A stretch of 64,000 nt of DNA from JBBROS01 sp038229135 (GCA_038229135.1 JBBROS010000017.1:1-64000), one strand, 5' to 3'. Shown: positions 40,738 through 50,228, numbered from the stretch's first letter. Notes: a model not told the origin generated them from the letters alone. Translations and numbers: made by a program.

Positions 40738-41925
40738 GTGGAGTTCGACGTTTGCGTGGTGGGGGCGGGGCCGGTGGGCGGGACGCTGGCATGCCGGTTG
40801 GCGGCGGGCGGGGCACGCGTTGCGGTGGTGGACCGTGCCGCGCTGCCGCCGATGGAGCATCCGGACTTCGACGGCCGGGCCTATGCCGTCGCCGCGGGCT
40901 CCCGCCGGTTGCTCGAGGAGGCGGGGCTGTGGGCGCGGCTGCCCTACCCGGTCGGGCCGATCCTGGACATTCGCGTGTCGGACGGGCGGGTCGGGCGGCG
41001 AGCATCGCCGTTGCACCTGCACTTCGATCATGTCGAGGCGGGCGCGGGGCCGTTCGGATGGATGGTGGAGGCCCGCAGCCTGCGGGTGGCGCTGAACGCG
41101 CGGCTGAACGATGGGGCCGGGGTGACGGTGTTCGCGCCGGGGGATGCGGTGGTGGAACGCGGGGCGGACCGGGCCAAGGTGCGGGTGGGCGGGCAGTCGT
41201 TCACCTGTGCGCTGGTGGTGGCGGCCGAGGGGCGCCAGTCGCCGCTGCGGTCCCAGGCGGGCATCGGCGTCACGCGGGTGCCGTACAAGCAGCGGGGGCT
41301 CGTGGCGGCCATCGCGCATGAGCGGCCGCACGAGGGGGTCGCGCTCGAGCACTTCCTGCCGGCCGGGCCGTTCGCGCAGTTGCCCATGGCGGGCACGGCA
41401 GAGGCGCCGAACCTGTCGGCCATCGTCTGGACGGAGCGGGAGGGCCTGGCCGAGCGGATCGTGGACCTTCCGGAGCCGGCGTTCGCGCGCGAGGTGCGGC
41501 GGCGGCTGGGCGGGCATCTGGGCGAGCTGCGGCCCGTGGGGCGGCGCTGGCTGTATCCGCTGGGGGCGCTCCATGCGGCGCGCTACATCGACACGCGGCT
41601 CGCGCTCGTGGGGGATGCGGCCCATGGCATCCATCCCATTGCGGGCCAGGGCCTCAACCTGGGCTTTCGGGACGTGATGGCGCTGGCCGACGGGGTGCTC
41701 GGGGCGCTGGGCCGCGGCGAGGATCCGGGGTCGGACGCGGTGCTGCGGGGCTACCAGTTGCGGCGGCGGCCGGACAACCTGGCCATGCTGGGCGCGACCG
41801 ACGCGCTCGACCGGCTGTTCAGCACCGACCTGCGGGTGGTCCGCACGGTGCGGGACCTCGGCATCGCGGCCGTGCATCGGCTGCCCGGCCTCAAGCGGGC
41901 CTTCATGCGGGCTGCCATGGGGTAA
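40738..41925 (+). CDS. UbiH/UbiF/Coq6 family FAD monooxygenase
   Basis: A 395-residue flavoprotein: VEFDVCVVGAGPVGGTLACR (FAD motif 1), SRRLLEEAGLWARL, DG-type motif in ALVVAAEGRQSPLRSQAGI near residue 163, and the UbiH signature LALVGDAAHGIHPIAGQGLN near residue 290. It likely hydroxylates the ring in ubiquinone synthesis; which position is not clear from sequence. GTG 40738 is the start at the family N terminus. ubiK at 17418 is another quinone gene in the window. Confidence 0.85.
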   Translation: MEFDVCVVGAGPVGGTLACRLAAGGARVAVVDRAALPPMEHPDFDGRAYAVAAGSRRLLEEAGLWARLPYPVGPILDIRVSDGRVGRRASPLHLHFDHVEAGAGPFGWMVEARSLRVALNARLNDGAGVTVFAPGDAVVERGADRAKVRVGGQSFTCALVVAAEGRQSPLRSQAGIGVTRVPYKQRGLVAAIAHERPHEGVALEHFLPAGPFAQLPMAGTAEAPNLSAIVWTEREGLAERIVDLPEPAFAREVRRRLGGHLGELRPVGRRWLYPLGALHAARYIDTRLALVGDAAHGIHPIAGQGLNLGFRDVMALADGVLGALGRGEDPGSDAVLRGYQLRRRPDNLAMLGATDALDRLFSTDLRVVRTVRDLGIAAVHRLPGLKRAFMRAAMG

Positions 41926-41967
41926 GGGGGCCGTGCTAGAAGCAGCGGCGCATTCCTGGGACGGGCG

Positions 41968-43296
41968 ATGATCCGGCGGCTGTTCTTCCTCATGTTGATC
42001 GTGGCGGGCCTCGTGGGCGTGGTGCTCGTGGGCAAGCTCGTGTTCATCCGGCCCTCGCCGCTGCAGCAGGCGACGGCGCTGGTGAACGCGAACGACCCGT
42101 ATGGCGCCCAGCCGATCCTGCGCGCGCTGATGCGCACGGAGCCGCGCAACGTGGACGCGCACGTGCTGCTGGCGCGGAGTCAGCTGATGACGTCGGACTG
42201 GGTGGCGGCGGAGAAGGAGATCAAGATCGCCCGCGCGCTGAAGTACGACCGGGCGGTGCTGACGCCGATGCTGGCGCGGACATACCTGATGCAGGAGAAG
42301 CACCAGGAACTGCTCGTCGACATCCCGGCCAGCGGCGCGAGCCCGGACGAGGTGGCGCGCAACATGGTACTGCGGAGCATGGCCTTCCTCGGCCTGGGCG
42401 ACCTCACGCGGGCGCAGACGAGCCTCGATGCGGCGACGCGGGCGTTGCCCGACGACCCGGGCGTGCTGATGCAGGGAGCGCGCCTCGCGCTGGCCCGGAA
42501 GGACGTCACGAACGCGGACCGGCTGGCGACGGCGGCGCTGGCGCGGGACGGCCGGAACGTGGACGCGCTGATGCTGCGCAGCGACGTGGCGGTGCAGCGC
42601 TGGGACAACTCGCGGGCGCTCGGCTACCTGAACGAGGCCGTCGAGCAGGCGCCGTACTCGCCCTACGTGCGGATGCAGCGTGCGGCGCTTAACCTGAAGC
42701 TCGGCCAGGACCGGCTGGTGCAGGAGGATGTGGACGCGGTGTTCGACCTCGGGCCGCGGGACACGTCGCAGGCGCTGTACTACAATGCGATGCTGATGAT
42801 GCGGGCGAAGAAGTATGCCGACGCCGGGGTGGAGTTCGACAAGCTCGGCCCGGCGATGGAGCAGTATCCGAAGGCGTTCTACTATCGCGCGGCCGTGGCC
42901 ATGGAGCTCGGGCAGACGCAGACGGCGCGGGAGAGCCTGGACCGGCTGCTGCGGCTGACGCCCACGGATGTGGACGGGGTGCGGCTCGCGGCCGAGGTGG
43001 AGCTGAAGTCGGACCGGCCGGACAAGGCGGCGGCGCTGGTGGGCAAGGCGATAGACGCCGGGCTGAAGGATCCGCCGTCGCACAACCTCCTGGGACGGGC
43101 CTTTTTCATTCTGGGGCGGCGGTCGGAGGCGCTGGAGCAGTTCCGGATCGCCACGGTGATGGCGCCGGAGAACCGGGAGTTCAAGGCGCACCTGGCTGCG
43201 GCGCAGGCGGCGTTCGGCAGCGCGGGCGCGCCGGCCCCGGCGTCGGTGCTGGTGCCGGATGCGGCGCCGGGGCGGGCGGGGCCGGTCTCGCAATAG
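41968..43296 (+). CDS. TPR-repeat membrane-anchored protein
   Basis: A 442-residue protein with an N-terminal membrane anchor (MIRRLFFLMLIVAGLVGVVL) and about ten TPR-like helical hairpins (AQPILRALMRTEPRNVDAHVL; AQTSLDAATRALPDDPGVLM; ALGYLNEAVEQAPYSPYVRM; ALEQFRIATVMAPENREFKA). The tail APAPASVLVPDAAPG is low-complexity. It resembles PrsT/XrtA-associated or general scaffold TPR proteins; role unknown. It has no nearby exopolysaccharide genes. ATG 41968 follows CATTCCTGGGACGGGCG. Confidence 0.75.
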   Translation: MIRRLFFLMLIVAGLVGVVLVGKLVFIRPSPLQQATALVNANDPYGAQPILRALMRTEPRNVDAHVLLARSQLMTSDWVAAEKEIKIARALKYDRAVLTPMLARTYLMQEKHQELLVDIPASGASPDEVARNMVLRSMAFLGLGDLTRAQTSLDAATRALPDDPGVLMQGARLALARKDVTNADRLATAALARDGRNVDALMLRSDVAVQRWDNSRALGYLNEAVEQAPYSPYVRMQRAALNLKLGQDRLVQEDVDAVFDLGPRDTSQALYYNAMLMMRAKKYADAGVEFDKLGPAMEQYPKAFYYRAAVAMELGQTQTARESLDRLLRLTPTDVDGVRLAAEVELKSDRPDKAAALVGKAIDAGLKDPPSHNLLGRAFFILGRRSEALEQFRIATVMAPENREFKAHLAAAQAAFGSAGAPAPASVLVPDAAPGRAGPVSQ

Positions 43297-43385
43297 AGGC
43301 GTCATCGTGCTGTCATGGGTTGGACGCGTGGCTGAAACCGAGTGTGTCTATGCGCGACGTGGGGTTCGGGCTTTGGGAGGGTGCG

Positions 43386-44729
43386 ATGCGGCGTCGTTCG
43401 GTGTTGGCGGGGTTGGGTTCGGTGCCGGTCGCTGCGGGCCTGGCGCGGCGCGAGGCTTGGGCGCAGGCGGCGCGCACCCGGGTGGTGTTCTGGCACGCCA
43501 TGAACGGCGTGCTGGGTGAGGAGACGAACCGGGTTTGCGCCGGGTTCAATGCAGCGCAGGCGGAATTCGAGGTGGTGCCGGTGTTCAAGGGCACCTACCC
43601 GGAGGCGCTGACGGCGGCCATCGCGGCATGGCGGGCGGGCCAGGCACCGCATCTGGTGCAGATGTTCGAGGTGGGCACCGGCTCCATGCTGGCAGCCGGC
43701 CCCGCGGTGAAGCAGACGTGGCAGCTGATCGAGGAAACCGGCGTCAAGATCGACCCGGCCGCCTATGTTGGCGCGGTGAAGGGCTATTACAGCCTGCCGG
43801 ATGGTCGTTTGGCCTCCATGCCGTTCAACTCGAGCACCCCGGTGCTGTGGTATAACAAGGAGGCGTTCGAGAAAGCCGGGCTCGACCCGGAGCGGGCGCC
43901 GGCGACGTGGCCGGAGGTGATGGAGGCGGCCCGGGCGGTGAAGGCGAAGGGAGCCGCGAACACGGCGAGCACGTCCAGCTGGTTCAGCTGGGTGCAGCTC
44001 GAGTGCTACGCGGCGATGCACAACCTGCCATTCGCGACCAAGGCGAATGGGTTTGAGGGGCTCGACACCGAGTTGCTGGTGAACGCGCCCGGCTTCGTGA
44101 AGCACCTCGAGCGGGTCATGGCCATGTCGAAGGATGGGCTGTTCCGCTATGCCGGGCGGGACAATGCGCCCGACCCGCTGTTCGTCTCGGGCGACACGGC
44201 CATTGCGTTCATGAGCTCCGGCACGCGCGCGGACATCGCGAAGAATGCGAAGTTCCGCTGGGCGGAGGCGAAGCTGCCCTACGACCCCGAGCTGACGAAG
44301 GCGCCGCTGAACAGCGTGATCGGCGGGGCGAGCCTGTGGACCATGACGGCGCCAGGGCGGACGCCGGCCGAATACAAGGGCGTCGCGGCCTTCCTGCAGC
44401 ACATCGCGCAGCCGGCGCAGGATGCGGAGTGGCACCAGCGGACGGGCTACGTGCCGGTGACGCTGGGCGGCTACGAGGAGAGCAAGCGGCAGGGGTTCTA
44501 CGAGAAGAACCCGATGGCCGACGTGCCGATCCAGCAATTGGCGCAGGGCCAGGTGACAGCGAACAGCAAGGGCTTCCGGCTCGGGCGGATGCCGGAGCTG
44601 CGGAACATCGTGTACGAGGAGGTGGAGCGCGCGCTGCAGGGCCAGCAGGGGGCGAAGGCGGCGCTGGACAGCGTCGTGTCGCGGGGCAACCGCGTGCTGC
44701 GCGAGTTCGAGCGGGCGAACAAGGCTTGA
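43386..44729 (+). CDS. ugpB: sn-glycerol-3-phosphate ABC transporter substrate-binding protein
   Basis: A 447-residue periplasmic binding protein with a twin-arginine-like signal (MRRRSVLAGLGSVPVAAGLA). Family blocks: TRVVFWHAMNGVLGEETNRV, FEVVPVFKGTYPEALTAAIA, QMFEVGTGSMLAAGPAV, PFNSSTPVLWYNKEAFEKAG and GYVPVTLGGYEESKRQGFY, all characteristic of UgpB rather than of general sugar binders. It starts a four-gene ugpB-A-E-C order. ATG 43386 is chosen for the complete signal. Confidence 0.93.
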   Translation: MRRRSVLAGLGSVPVAAGLARREAWAQAARTRVVFWHAMNGVLGEETNRVCAGFNAAQAEFEVVPVFKGTYPEALTAAIAAWRAGQAPHLVQMFEVGTGSMLAAGPAVKQTWQLIEETGVKIDPAAYVGAVKGYYSLPDGRLASMPFNSSTPVLWYNKEAFEKAGLDPERAPATWPEVMEAARAVKAKGAANTASTSSWFSWVQLECYAAMHNLPFATKANGFEGLDTELLVNAPGFVKHLERVMAMSKDGLFRYAGRDNAPDPLFVSGDTAIAFMSSGTRADIAKNAKFRWAEAKLPYDPELTKAPLNSVIGGASLWTMTAPGRTPAEYKGVAAFLQHIAQPAQDAEWHQRTGYVPVTLGGYEESKRQGFYEKNPMADVPIQQLAQGQVTANSKGFRLGRMPELRNIVYEEVERALQGQQGAKAALDSVVSRGNRVLREFERANKA

Positions 44730-44753
44730 TCCACCCGGCTTGAACCGCCCCTC

Positions 44754-45635
44754 TTGAATCGCAGGACCATCTTTCCCGGTGTGGCGCTGCCGCTGCTGCT
44801 GGTGGCGCCGCAACTGGCGCTGACGGGGGTGTTCTTCCTGTGGCCGGCAGGCGAGGCGCTGTGGGGCAGCACGCAGCGGCAAGACGCGTTCGGGCTGCGG
44901 ACGGTGTTCGTGGGCTTCGAGAACTTCGCGTATCTGTTCGAAGATCCGCTGTACCTGCAGAGCATCGGTCGGACCGTGGTGTTCTGCGGGGCCGTCGCGG
45001 CGCTGGCCATGGGGGTGGCGCTGCTGCTGGCCGTGTTCGCGGACCGGGAGGTCCGTGGCCGTGGCGTGTATCGCACCTTGCTGATCTGGCCCTACGCCAT
45101 CGCTCCGGCGGTTGCGGCCGTGCTGTGGCTTCTGGTGCTGCACCCGCAGGTGGGGCTGCTGGGGCGTTGGCTGAACCGGCATGGGGTGGACTGGGACTTC
45201 CGGCTGCGGGATGCGCAGGCTTTCGGCGTGGTGGTGTTGGCGAGTGCCTGGAAGCAGGTGAGCTACGACTTCATCTTCTTCCTGGCCGGGCTGCAGGCGA
45301 TCCCGCGCAGCGTTGTCGAGGCGGCGCGAATGGATGGCGCCCGTGGCTGGCGGCGGTTCCGCACCATCACCCTGCCGCTGCTGGGGCCGACGATGCTCTT
45401 TCTCCTGGTGGTGAACGTGGTCTACGCCGCGTTCGAGACGTTCGGGACCATCCAGGCACTGACGCAGGGGGGGCCGGGGAAGGCGACCGAGACGCTGGTG
45501 GTGAAGGTGTATCGGGACGGGGTGGTGAACCTGGACCTCGGGAGCTCGTCTGCGCAGTCTGTCGTGCTCATGGCGGGCGTGGTGGTGCTGACGGCGCTTC
45601 AGTTCAGGTTGTCGAGGCGCCGCGACCTTGAGTAG
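44754..45635 (+). CDS. ugpA: sn-glycerol-3-phosphate ABC transporter permease
   Basis: A 293-residue permease with six membrane helices and the EAA loop VVEAARMDGARGWRRFRTIT near residue 185. WPAGEALWGSTQRQDAFGLR and YDFIFFLAGLQAIPRS match UgpA. The start appears to be TTG 44754 (MNRRTIFPG) with no clear Shine-Dalgarno. It overlaps ugpE by eight bases. Confidence 0.92.
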   Translation: MNRRTIFPGVALPLLLVAPQLALTGVFFLWPAGEALWGSTQRQDAFGLRTVFVGFENFAYLFEDPLYLQSIGRTVVFCGAVAALAMGVALLLAVFADREVRGRGVYRTLLIWPYAIAPAVAAVLWLLVLHPQVGLLGRWLNRHGVDWDFRLRDAQAFGVVVLASAWKQVSYDFIFFLAGLQAIPRSVVEAARMDGARGWRRFRTITLPLLGPTMLFLLVVNVVYAAFETFGTIQALTQGGPGKATETLVVKVYRDGVVNLDLGSSSAQSVVLMAGVVVLTALQFRLSRRRDLE

Positions 45636-46464
45636 GGGTGTGCGGACCGATTGGGTGACGCATACGGTGCTGGCGCTCGGCGTGCTGCTGTTCGCGCTGC
45701 CGCTGTGGCTGGTGTTCGCGGGCGCCACGCAGGATGCGGCGGCGATCTCGCGCGGGGAGCTTTCCCTGGTGCCGGACCCGGGGGGCTTCGGCATCTACGC
45801 GCAGGTGCTGGGCGAGGGCACGCGGGGCGGCACGAGCGTGGGGCGGATGCTGCTGGTGTCGTTCGCGATGGCCATGACGATCGCCATCGGGAAGATCGTG
45901 ATCAGCGTGCTGTCGGCCTATGCCATCGCGTTCTTCCGCTGGCCCGGGCGGGGGCTGGCGTTCGGGGTCATCCTCCTGACGCTGATGCTGCCGGTGGAGG
46001 TGCGCATCATCCCCACGTTCAGCGTGATGGCGGGGCTTGGGCTGATCAACAGCTTCATGGGGCTGACCCTGCCGCTGATCGCGTCCGCCACGGCCACGCT
46101 GCTGTTCCGCCAGGCGTTCCTCGCGGTGCCGGATGAGCTGGTGGAGGCGGCGCGGATGGACGGGGCCGGGCCGTGGCGGTTCCTGGTGGACATCCTGCTG
46201 CCGGTGTCGGCGGCGAACGTGGCGGCGCTGTTCGTGATCCTGTTCGTGTATGGTTGGAACCAGTATCTGTGGCCGCTGCTGGTGGCGACCGACCCGTCGC
46301 TCGACACGGTGGTGATCGGGATCGTGAAGATGATCGGGTCCGAGACGGCGACGGAGTGGAACAAGGTGATGGCGACGGCGGTGCTGGCGCTGGTGCCGCC
46401 GGTGCTGGTGGTGGCGCTGATGCAGCGCTGGTTCGTCAAGGGCCTGGCGGACGCCGATAAATGA
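45628..46464 (+). CDS. ugpE: sn-glycerol-3-phosphate ABC transporter permease
   Basis: A 278-residue permease with six helices; EAA loop LVEAARMDGAGPWRFLVDIL near residue 170; LVFAGATQDAAAISRGELSL and YGWNQYLWPLLVATD are UgpE-like. TTG 45628 overlaps ugpA. It ends overlapping ugpC (ATGA). Confidence 0.92.
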   Translation: MSRGVRTDWVTHTVLALGVLLFALPLWLVFAGATQDAAAISRGELSLVPDPGGFGIYAQVLGEGTRGGTSVGRMLLVSFAMAMTIAIGKIVISVLSAYAIAFFRWPGRGLAFGVILLTLMLPVEVRIIPTFSVMAGLGLINSFMGLTLPLIASATATLLFRQAFLAVPDELVEAARMDGAGPWRFLVDILLPVSAANVAALFVILFVYGWNQYLWPLLVATDPSLDTVVIGIVKMIGSETATEWNKVMATAVLALVPPVLVVALMQRWFVKGLADADK

Positions 46465-47501
46465 GCGTGCTGGTGCTCGAGGGGCTGCGGAAGTCGTTTG
46501 GCGCGGTAGACGTGCTGCGGGGGATCGACCTCACGCTGGCGGATGGCGAGATGCTGGCGATCGTGGGGGCCAGCGGGTGCGGCAAGAGCACGCTGCTGCG
46601 GCTGGTCGCCGGGCTCGAGGTGGCGAGCGCCGGGCGGATCCTGGTGGACGGGCGGGACGTGACGCACACGGACCCGGCGGCGCGGGACATGGCGATGGTG
46701 TTCCAGAACTACGCGCTCTATCCGCACATGACCGTGTTCGACAACATGGCCTACTCGCTGCGGGTCCGGGGGCTGAAGCGGGAGGAGATTGCGCGGAAGG
46801 TGGGCGAGGCGGCCGGGCTGCTGGGGCTGGAGGCGCTCCTGGCCCGGCGGCCGCGGCAGCTGAGCGGGGGGCAGCGGCAGCGTGTGGCGATGGGCCGCGC
46901 CATCGTGCGGGACCCGAAGCTGTTCTTGTTCGACGAGCCGCTCAGCAACCTCGATGCGAGCCTGCGGGTGCAGATGCGCGCCGAAATCCGGCGGCTGCAA
47001 CGGCGGCTGGGGGTGACGAGCCTGTTCGTGACGCACGACCAGGTGGAGGCGATGACTTTGGGGGACCGGCTGCTGGTGCTGCACCAGGGCCGCCCGGTGC
47101 AGCTGGACACGCCGATGGCCGTGTTTGAGCGGCCTGCGGACACGTATGTGGCCGGGTTCATCGGCGCGCCGGCGATGAATTTTTATCGCGGGCAGCGCTG
47201 CGCGGAGGGGGTGCGGCTGGCTGGCAGTGCCGTAGTAGCAGCGCCGGGCGGGGCGGGGGAGGTGACGCTGGGCGTGCGGCCGGAATGCGTGGTGCTGCGG
47301 GCGGGGGGCATGGCTGTCGCGGTGGAGCTGGTGGAGCCGCTGGGCAGCGAGACGCTGGTGCATGGGCGACTGGCGGATGGGGGAGCAGTCACGGCGAAGC
47401 TGCCGGGGGCGGCGCCGGTGGGCGAGCGGATCGACGTGGCGTTCGAGGGGGCGGGGGTCCACCTGTTCGATGCGGTGACGGGGGTGCGGCTGGTCGGGTG
47501 A
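46461..47501 (+). CDS. ugpC: sn-glycerol-3-phosphate ABC transporter ATPase
   Basis: A 346-residue ATPase: Walker A GASGCGKST near residue 37, Q-loop VFQNYALYPHMTV, signature LSGGQRQRVAMGRAIV near 134, Walker B LFLFDEPLSNLD near 155, H-loop VTHDQVEAMT, and a C-terminal OB/TOBE domain (GEVTLGVRPECVVLR). The MalK/UgpC group matches, and the position in the ugp operon fixes the call. No regulator is seen directly beside it; the LysR gene downstream is convergent and of different composition. Confidence 0.92.
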   Translation: MSVLVLEGLRKSFGAVDVLRGIDLTLADGEMLAIVGASGCGKSTLLRLVAGLEVASAGRILVDGRDVTHTDPAARDMAMVFQNYALYPHMTVFDNMAYSLRVRGLKREEIARKVGEAAGLLGLEALLARRPRQLSGGQRQRVAMGRAIVRDPKLFLFDEPLSNLDASLRVQMRAEIRRLQRRLGVTSLFVTHDQVEAMTLGDRLLVLHQGRPVQLDTPMAVFERPADTYVAGFIGAPAMNFYRGQRCAEGVRLAGSAVVAAPGGAGEVTLGVRPECVVLRAGGMAVAVELVEPLGSETLVHGRLADGGAVTAKLPGAAPVGERIDVAFEGAGVHLFDAVTGVRLVG

Positions 47502-47553
47502 AAGCCGTCGATGCGGCGTCGCGGCGTTTCGGAGATGCGGTGATCGAAGGGCG

Positions 47554-48441
47554 TCACGCCGTTCGGCCCAGGTGCTCCGCCAACGCGTCGATGAACACGC
47601 GGACCTTGGCGGACAGGCTGCGATGGCTGGGATAGAGGGCGTGGACGTCGGCAGAGTCGACCTGATGCTCCGGCAGGAGCCGCACCAGGGCTCCCCTAGC
47701 CACCGCCTCCGCCGCATAGAAGTCTGGTAGGCGACCGATGCCTGCGCCGCCGATCAGTACGGTCTGCAGCACCGCGGGCTCAGGAATGACCGTCCCTGGT
47801 ACGACCTCGATCTCTCTTACTGCGCCACCCGGTGCCTGGAACCGCCAGGCTGCCCTCCGGTCGACGCGTCCGATCAGCTCGTGCCTGCTCAGGTCTTCAA
47901 CGGTTGTGGGCGTGCCGCGCAACGCGAGGTAGGCGGGGCTGGCGCAGGTCCAGAGGGCGACCGTCATCAGCCGGCGGGCGATCAGGTCGGAGTCGGGCAA
48001 CGGCCCGACCCGGATGGCGACATCGAAGTCCTCGGCCAGCAGGTCGACGTTGCGATTATCGATGCTGAGCGCCACGCGCACGTCGGGGTAGCGGGCAAGG
48101 AACCCCGGCAGCATTGGCGCCAGCGGCCCTGCAGCGAAGGTGAACCTCACGCTCACCCGCAGCGTGCCGCGCGGCATGCCGATCAGCCCGGTCAAGGCGT
48201 TCTCGGCCTCGCCGACGTCGTCGAGAATGCGCCGGGCATGGCGCCGCAACAGGCGCCCGGCATCGGTCAGGTGCATGTGCCGGGTCGACCGCTCGATCAG
48301 CGCCGCGCCGGCGACCGCCTCCAGCCGCACCAACGAACGGCTTGCGGAGGATTTCGGCATGCCGAGCGCGCGAGCCGCCGCGGACAGGCTGCCGAGGTCT
48401 GCGATGCGCGTGAAGACACGAAGATCGGCGAGGTCGAACAT
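47554..48441 (-). CDS. LysR family transcriptional regulator
   Basis: A 295-residue regulator: HTH LRVFTRIADLGSLSAAARAL and MPKSSASRSLVRLEAVAGAAL in the first 45 residues, then a type 2 periplasmic-binding-like effector domain (MPRGTLRVSVRFTFAAGPLA; FDVAIRVGPLPDSDLIARRL). Divergent from the NmrA-like gene with a 104-base shared region carrying a T-N11-A inverted repeat (48451-48466), so it probably controls that gene and itself. Its C-ending codon use differs from the ugp operon before it. Confidence 0.88.
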   Translation of the reverse strand: MFDLADLRVFTRIADLGSLSAAARALGMPKSSASRSLVRLEAVAGAALIERSTRHMHLTDAGRLLRRHARRILDDVGEAENALTGLIGMPRGTLRVSVRFTFAAGPLAPMLPGFLARYPDVRVALSIDNRNVDLLAEDFDVAIRVGPLPDSDLIARRLMTVALWTCASPAYLALRGTPTTVEDLSRHELIGRVDRRAAWRFQAPGGAVREIEVVPGTVIPEPAVLQTVLIGGAGIGRLPDFYAAEAVARGALVRLLPEHQVDSADVHALYPSHRSLSAKVRVFIDALAEHLGRTA

Positions 48442-48450
48442 GGCCCGAGC

Positions 48451-48466
48451 GTTCCACGGCGGGAAC
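48451..48466. promoter_or_regulatory. Candidate LysR-type operator
   Basis: GTTCCACGGCGGGAAC is an inverted repeat (GTTCC, six bases, GGAAC) that fits the T-N11-A LysR box. It is ten bases upstream of the LysR start and faces the NmrA-like gene. Confidence 0.4.
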
Positions 48467-48545
48467 ACGCTGTCCATCTTGTGCCCTCTAATAGCCTTCA
48501 AAGGAACGGGCCACCTGTCTGAAGCCATCTCGAAAGGACCCCAAA

Positions 48546-49460
48546 ATGACCCAGACCGTTCTCCTTGCCGGCGCGACCGGCATGCTTGGCAGCCAGATCG
48601 CCCTTCACCTGCTGGATCACCCGGAGGCGCGCTTGCGCCTGCTGGTTCGTGCCGGGGACGCCGGCAAGAGGCGCGCTATGCTCGACCTCCTGCGCAAGCG
48701 CGGGGCCGAGGTCATCGAAGGCAACCTGACGGACCCTGCCTCGCTCGACCGCGCCACCCAGGGTGCGGACGTGATCGTCTCGGCCGTGCAGGGCGGACCC
48801 GAGGTCATCGTCGATGGCCAGGTGGCCCTTGCCGAGGCGGGCCGGCGCAACGGCGTGCGGCGCATCCTGCCGTCCGACTATGCGCTCGACCTGTTCAAGG
48901 CGACGCCCGGCGAGCACATGATGTTCGACATGCGCCGAACCGCGGATGAGCGGATCGCTGCAACCGGCATCGAGCACGTCCATGTGCTGCAAGGTGCTTT
49001 CATGGCGATGTTCGGCCCTGGCATGGGCACGTTCGACTGGGATGCCGGTAGCGTGACGTATTGGGGCGACGGGACGCAGCCGATCGAAGTCACCAGCGAC
49101 GAGGACACGGCACGGATGGTGGCGCGTGTGGCGCTGGACCGGACCGTCCCGAGCGGCAAGTTCGCCTTCGCCGGCGACCATGTCTCGATCCTGGGTGCGG
49201 CCGAGGTGATCGAGGCGCAGACCGGACGCCTGTTCGCGCGGCGCCAGCTCGGCTCGGAGGCCGCGCTGCGGGCTGCCTTGGCAGCAGCGGCCAAGGACAC
49301 GTCCTCCCCGTCGAAGCCGGTGATGCTGGCCTACCAGCTTTACATGCTGACCGGCCAGACCGCGCTGACCGACCTGCAGAACGACCGCTACCCCGGCCTG
49401 TCGCTGGAGAGCTTCGCCCAGTTTGCCGCGCGCAAGCTGCCCGGCCGGGAAGCTGCCTGA
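48546..49460 (+). CDS. NmrA-like NAD(P)-binding protein (isoflavone-reductase type)
   Basis: A 304-residue atypical SDR: VLLAGATGMLGSQIALHLLD (nucleotide motif) at residue 5, LRLLVRAGDAGKRR, VIEGNLTDPASL, VRRILPSDYALDLFK and THV-like GIEHVHVLQGAFM. Family members act as NADPH sensors or reductases of aromatic alcohols/quinones. Controlled, by position, by the divergent LysR protein. AAAGGACCCC lies upstream of ATG 48546. Confidence 0.82.
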   Translation: MTQTVLLAGATGMLGSQIALHLLDHPEARLRLLVRAGDAGKRRAMLDLLRKRGAEVIEGNLTDPASLDRATQGADVIVSAVQGGPEVIVDGQVALAEAGRRNGVRRILPSDYALDLFKATPGEHMMFDMRRTADERIAATGIEHVHVLQGAFMAMFGPGMGTFDWDAGSVTYWGDGTQPIEVTSDEDTARMVARVALDRTVPSGKFAFAGDHVSILGAAEVIEAQTGRLFARRQLGSEAALRAALAAAAKDTSSPSKPVMLAYQLYMLTGQTALTDLQNDRYPGLSLESFAQFAARKLPGREAA

Positions 49461-49540
49461 AACCGTCCCGATCCCCACCTTGCCCTGGCCACCGCATGAC
49501 GTGGTGGTTCATGGCGCAGGACATCCAAGGAGCGCTTGCC

Positions 49541-50071
49541 ATGGACGCCAACGTACCGACACCCCTGCCGCCGATCCCCGGATCGGTCCCGTTCATTCGT
49601 AATGCCGACACGGCGCCCGCCTACTGGATGGCGGACGTCCTGTGGATGGTGCTTGCCGACGGCAACGACACCGGCGGGCGGTTCTCGCTGATGGAGCAGT
49701 TGCTGCCGAAGGGCTCCGGCCCCGGTCCGCACAAGCACACCTGGTCCGACGAGACCTTCTACATGCTGGACGGCGAGATCACGTTGCTGATCGGCGACGA
49801 GATGAGAACCGCGCGCAAGGGCGACTTCGTCATGGTGCCGCGCGACACCCGCCACGCGTTCCGGGTGGATAGCGAGACCGCGCGCTTCCTGAACGGCTAC
49901 ACGCCCGCGAGCATGGAGGCGCTCGTCCTCGAGCGGGGGGTGCCGACGACCGAGCGCGTCCTCCCGCCCAAGGACATGGGGCCGCCGCCGGTCATGAGTT
50001 CCGTCCTGCCAGGGCGATACGGCATGGACGGGCTGCCCGGCCCGGACCCGCTGCGCCCCGACGGCCGCTGA
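49541..50071 (+). CDS. Cupin domain protein (quercetin-dioxygenase-like)
   Basis: A 176-residue single cupin: motif 1 GPGPHKHTWSDETFYMLDGE (two His and Glu) and motif 2 ARKGDFVMVPRDTRHAFRV (Pro/His). The N-terminal block PGSVPFIRNADTAPAYWMAD is longer than in minimal cupins, as in quercetinase-like proteins. AAGGAG at 49527-49532 supports ATG 49541. It lies 80 bases past the NmrA-like gene and ends at a hairpin (50092-50120). Confidence 0.8.
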   Translation: MDANVPTPLPPIPGSVPFIRNADTAPAYWMADVLWMVLADGNDTGGRFSLMEQLLPKGSGPGPHKHTWSDETFYMLDGEITLLIGDEMRTARKGDFVMVPRDTRHAFRVDSETARFLNGYTPASMEALVLERGVPTTERVLPPKDMGPPPVMSSVLPGRYGMDGLPGPDPLRPDGR

Positions 50072-50091
50072 GCCTTTGCGGGGCGGACACG

Positions 50092-50120
50092 CCGGGTGCG
50101 GCAGTCACTCCCGCACCCGG
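50092..50120 (+). terminator. Hairpin after the cupin gene
   Basis: A perfect 10-bp stem (ccgggtgcgg 50092-50101, ccgcacccgg 50111-50120) with a 9-base loop lies 20 bases after the stop of the cupin gene. There is no T tract after it, so it is a structure-based call. Confidence 0.45.
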
Positions 50121-50228
50121 ATCGGCGGGCCAGGCGTTCGGAATGGATCGGCAAGGCCGGCGCGCATTCTGCGCGCCGCGCACCCGCTGCCCCGCCCCCG
50201 AGAGGTGGATGGCGGACCGGGGGTTGCC

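Noticed and set aside
40480..43305. About 940-codon minus-strand frame opposite the UbiH and TPR genes
   Set aside because: Arg/His/Pro-rich translation without domain; the plus-strand genes are well supported.
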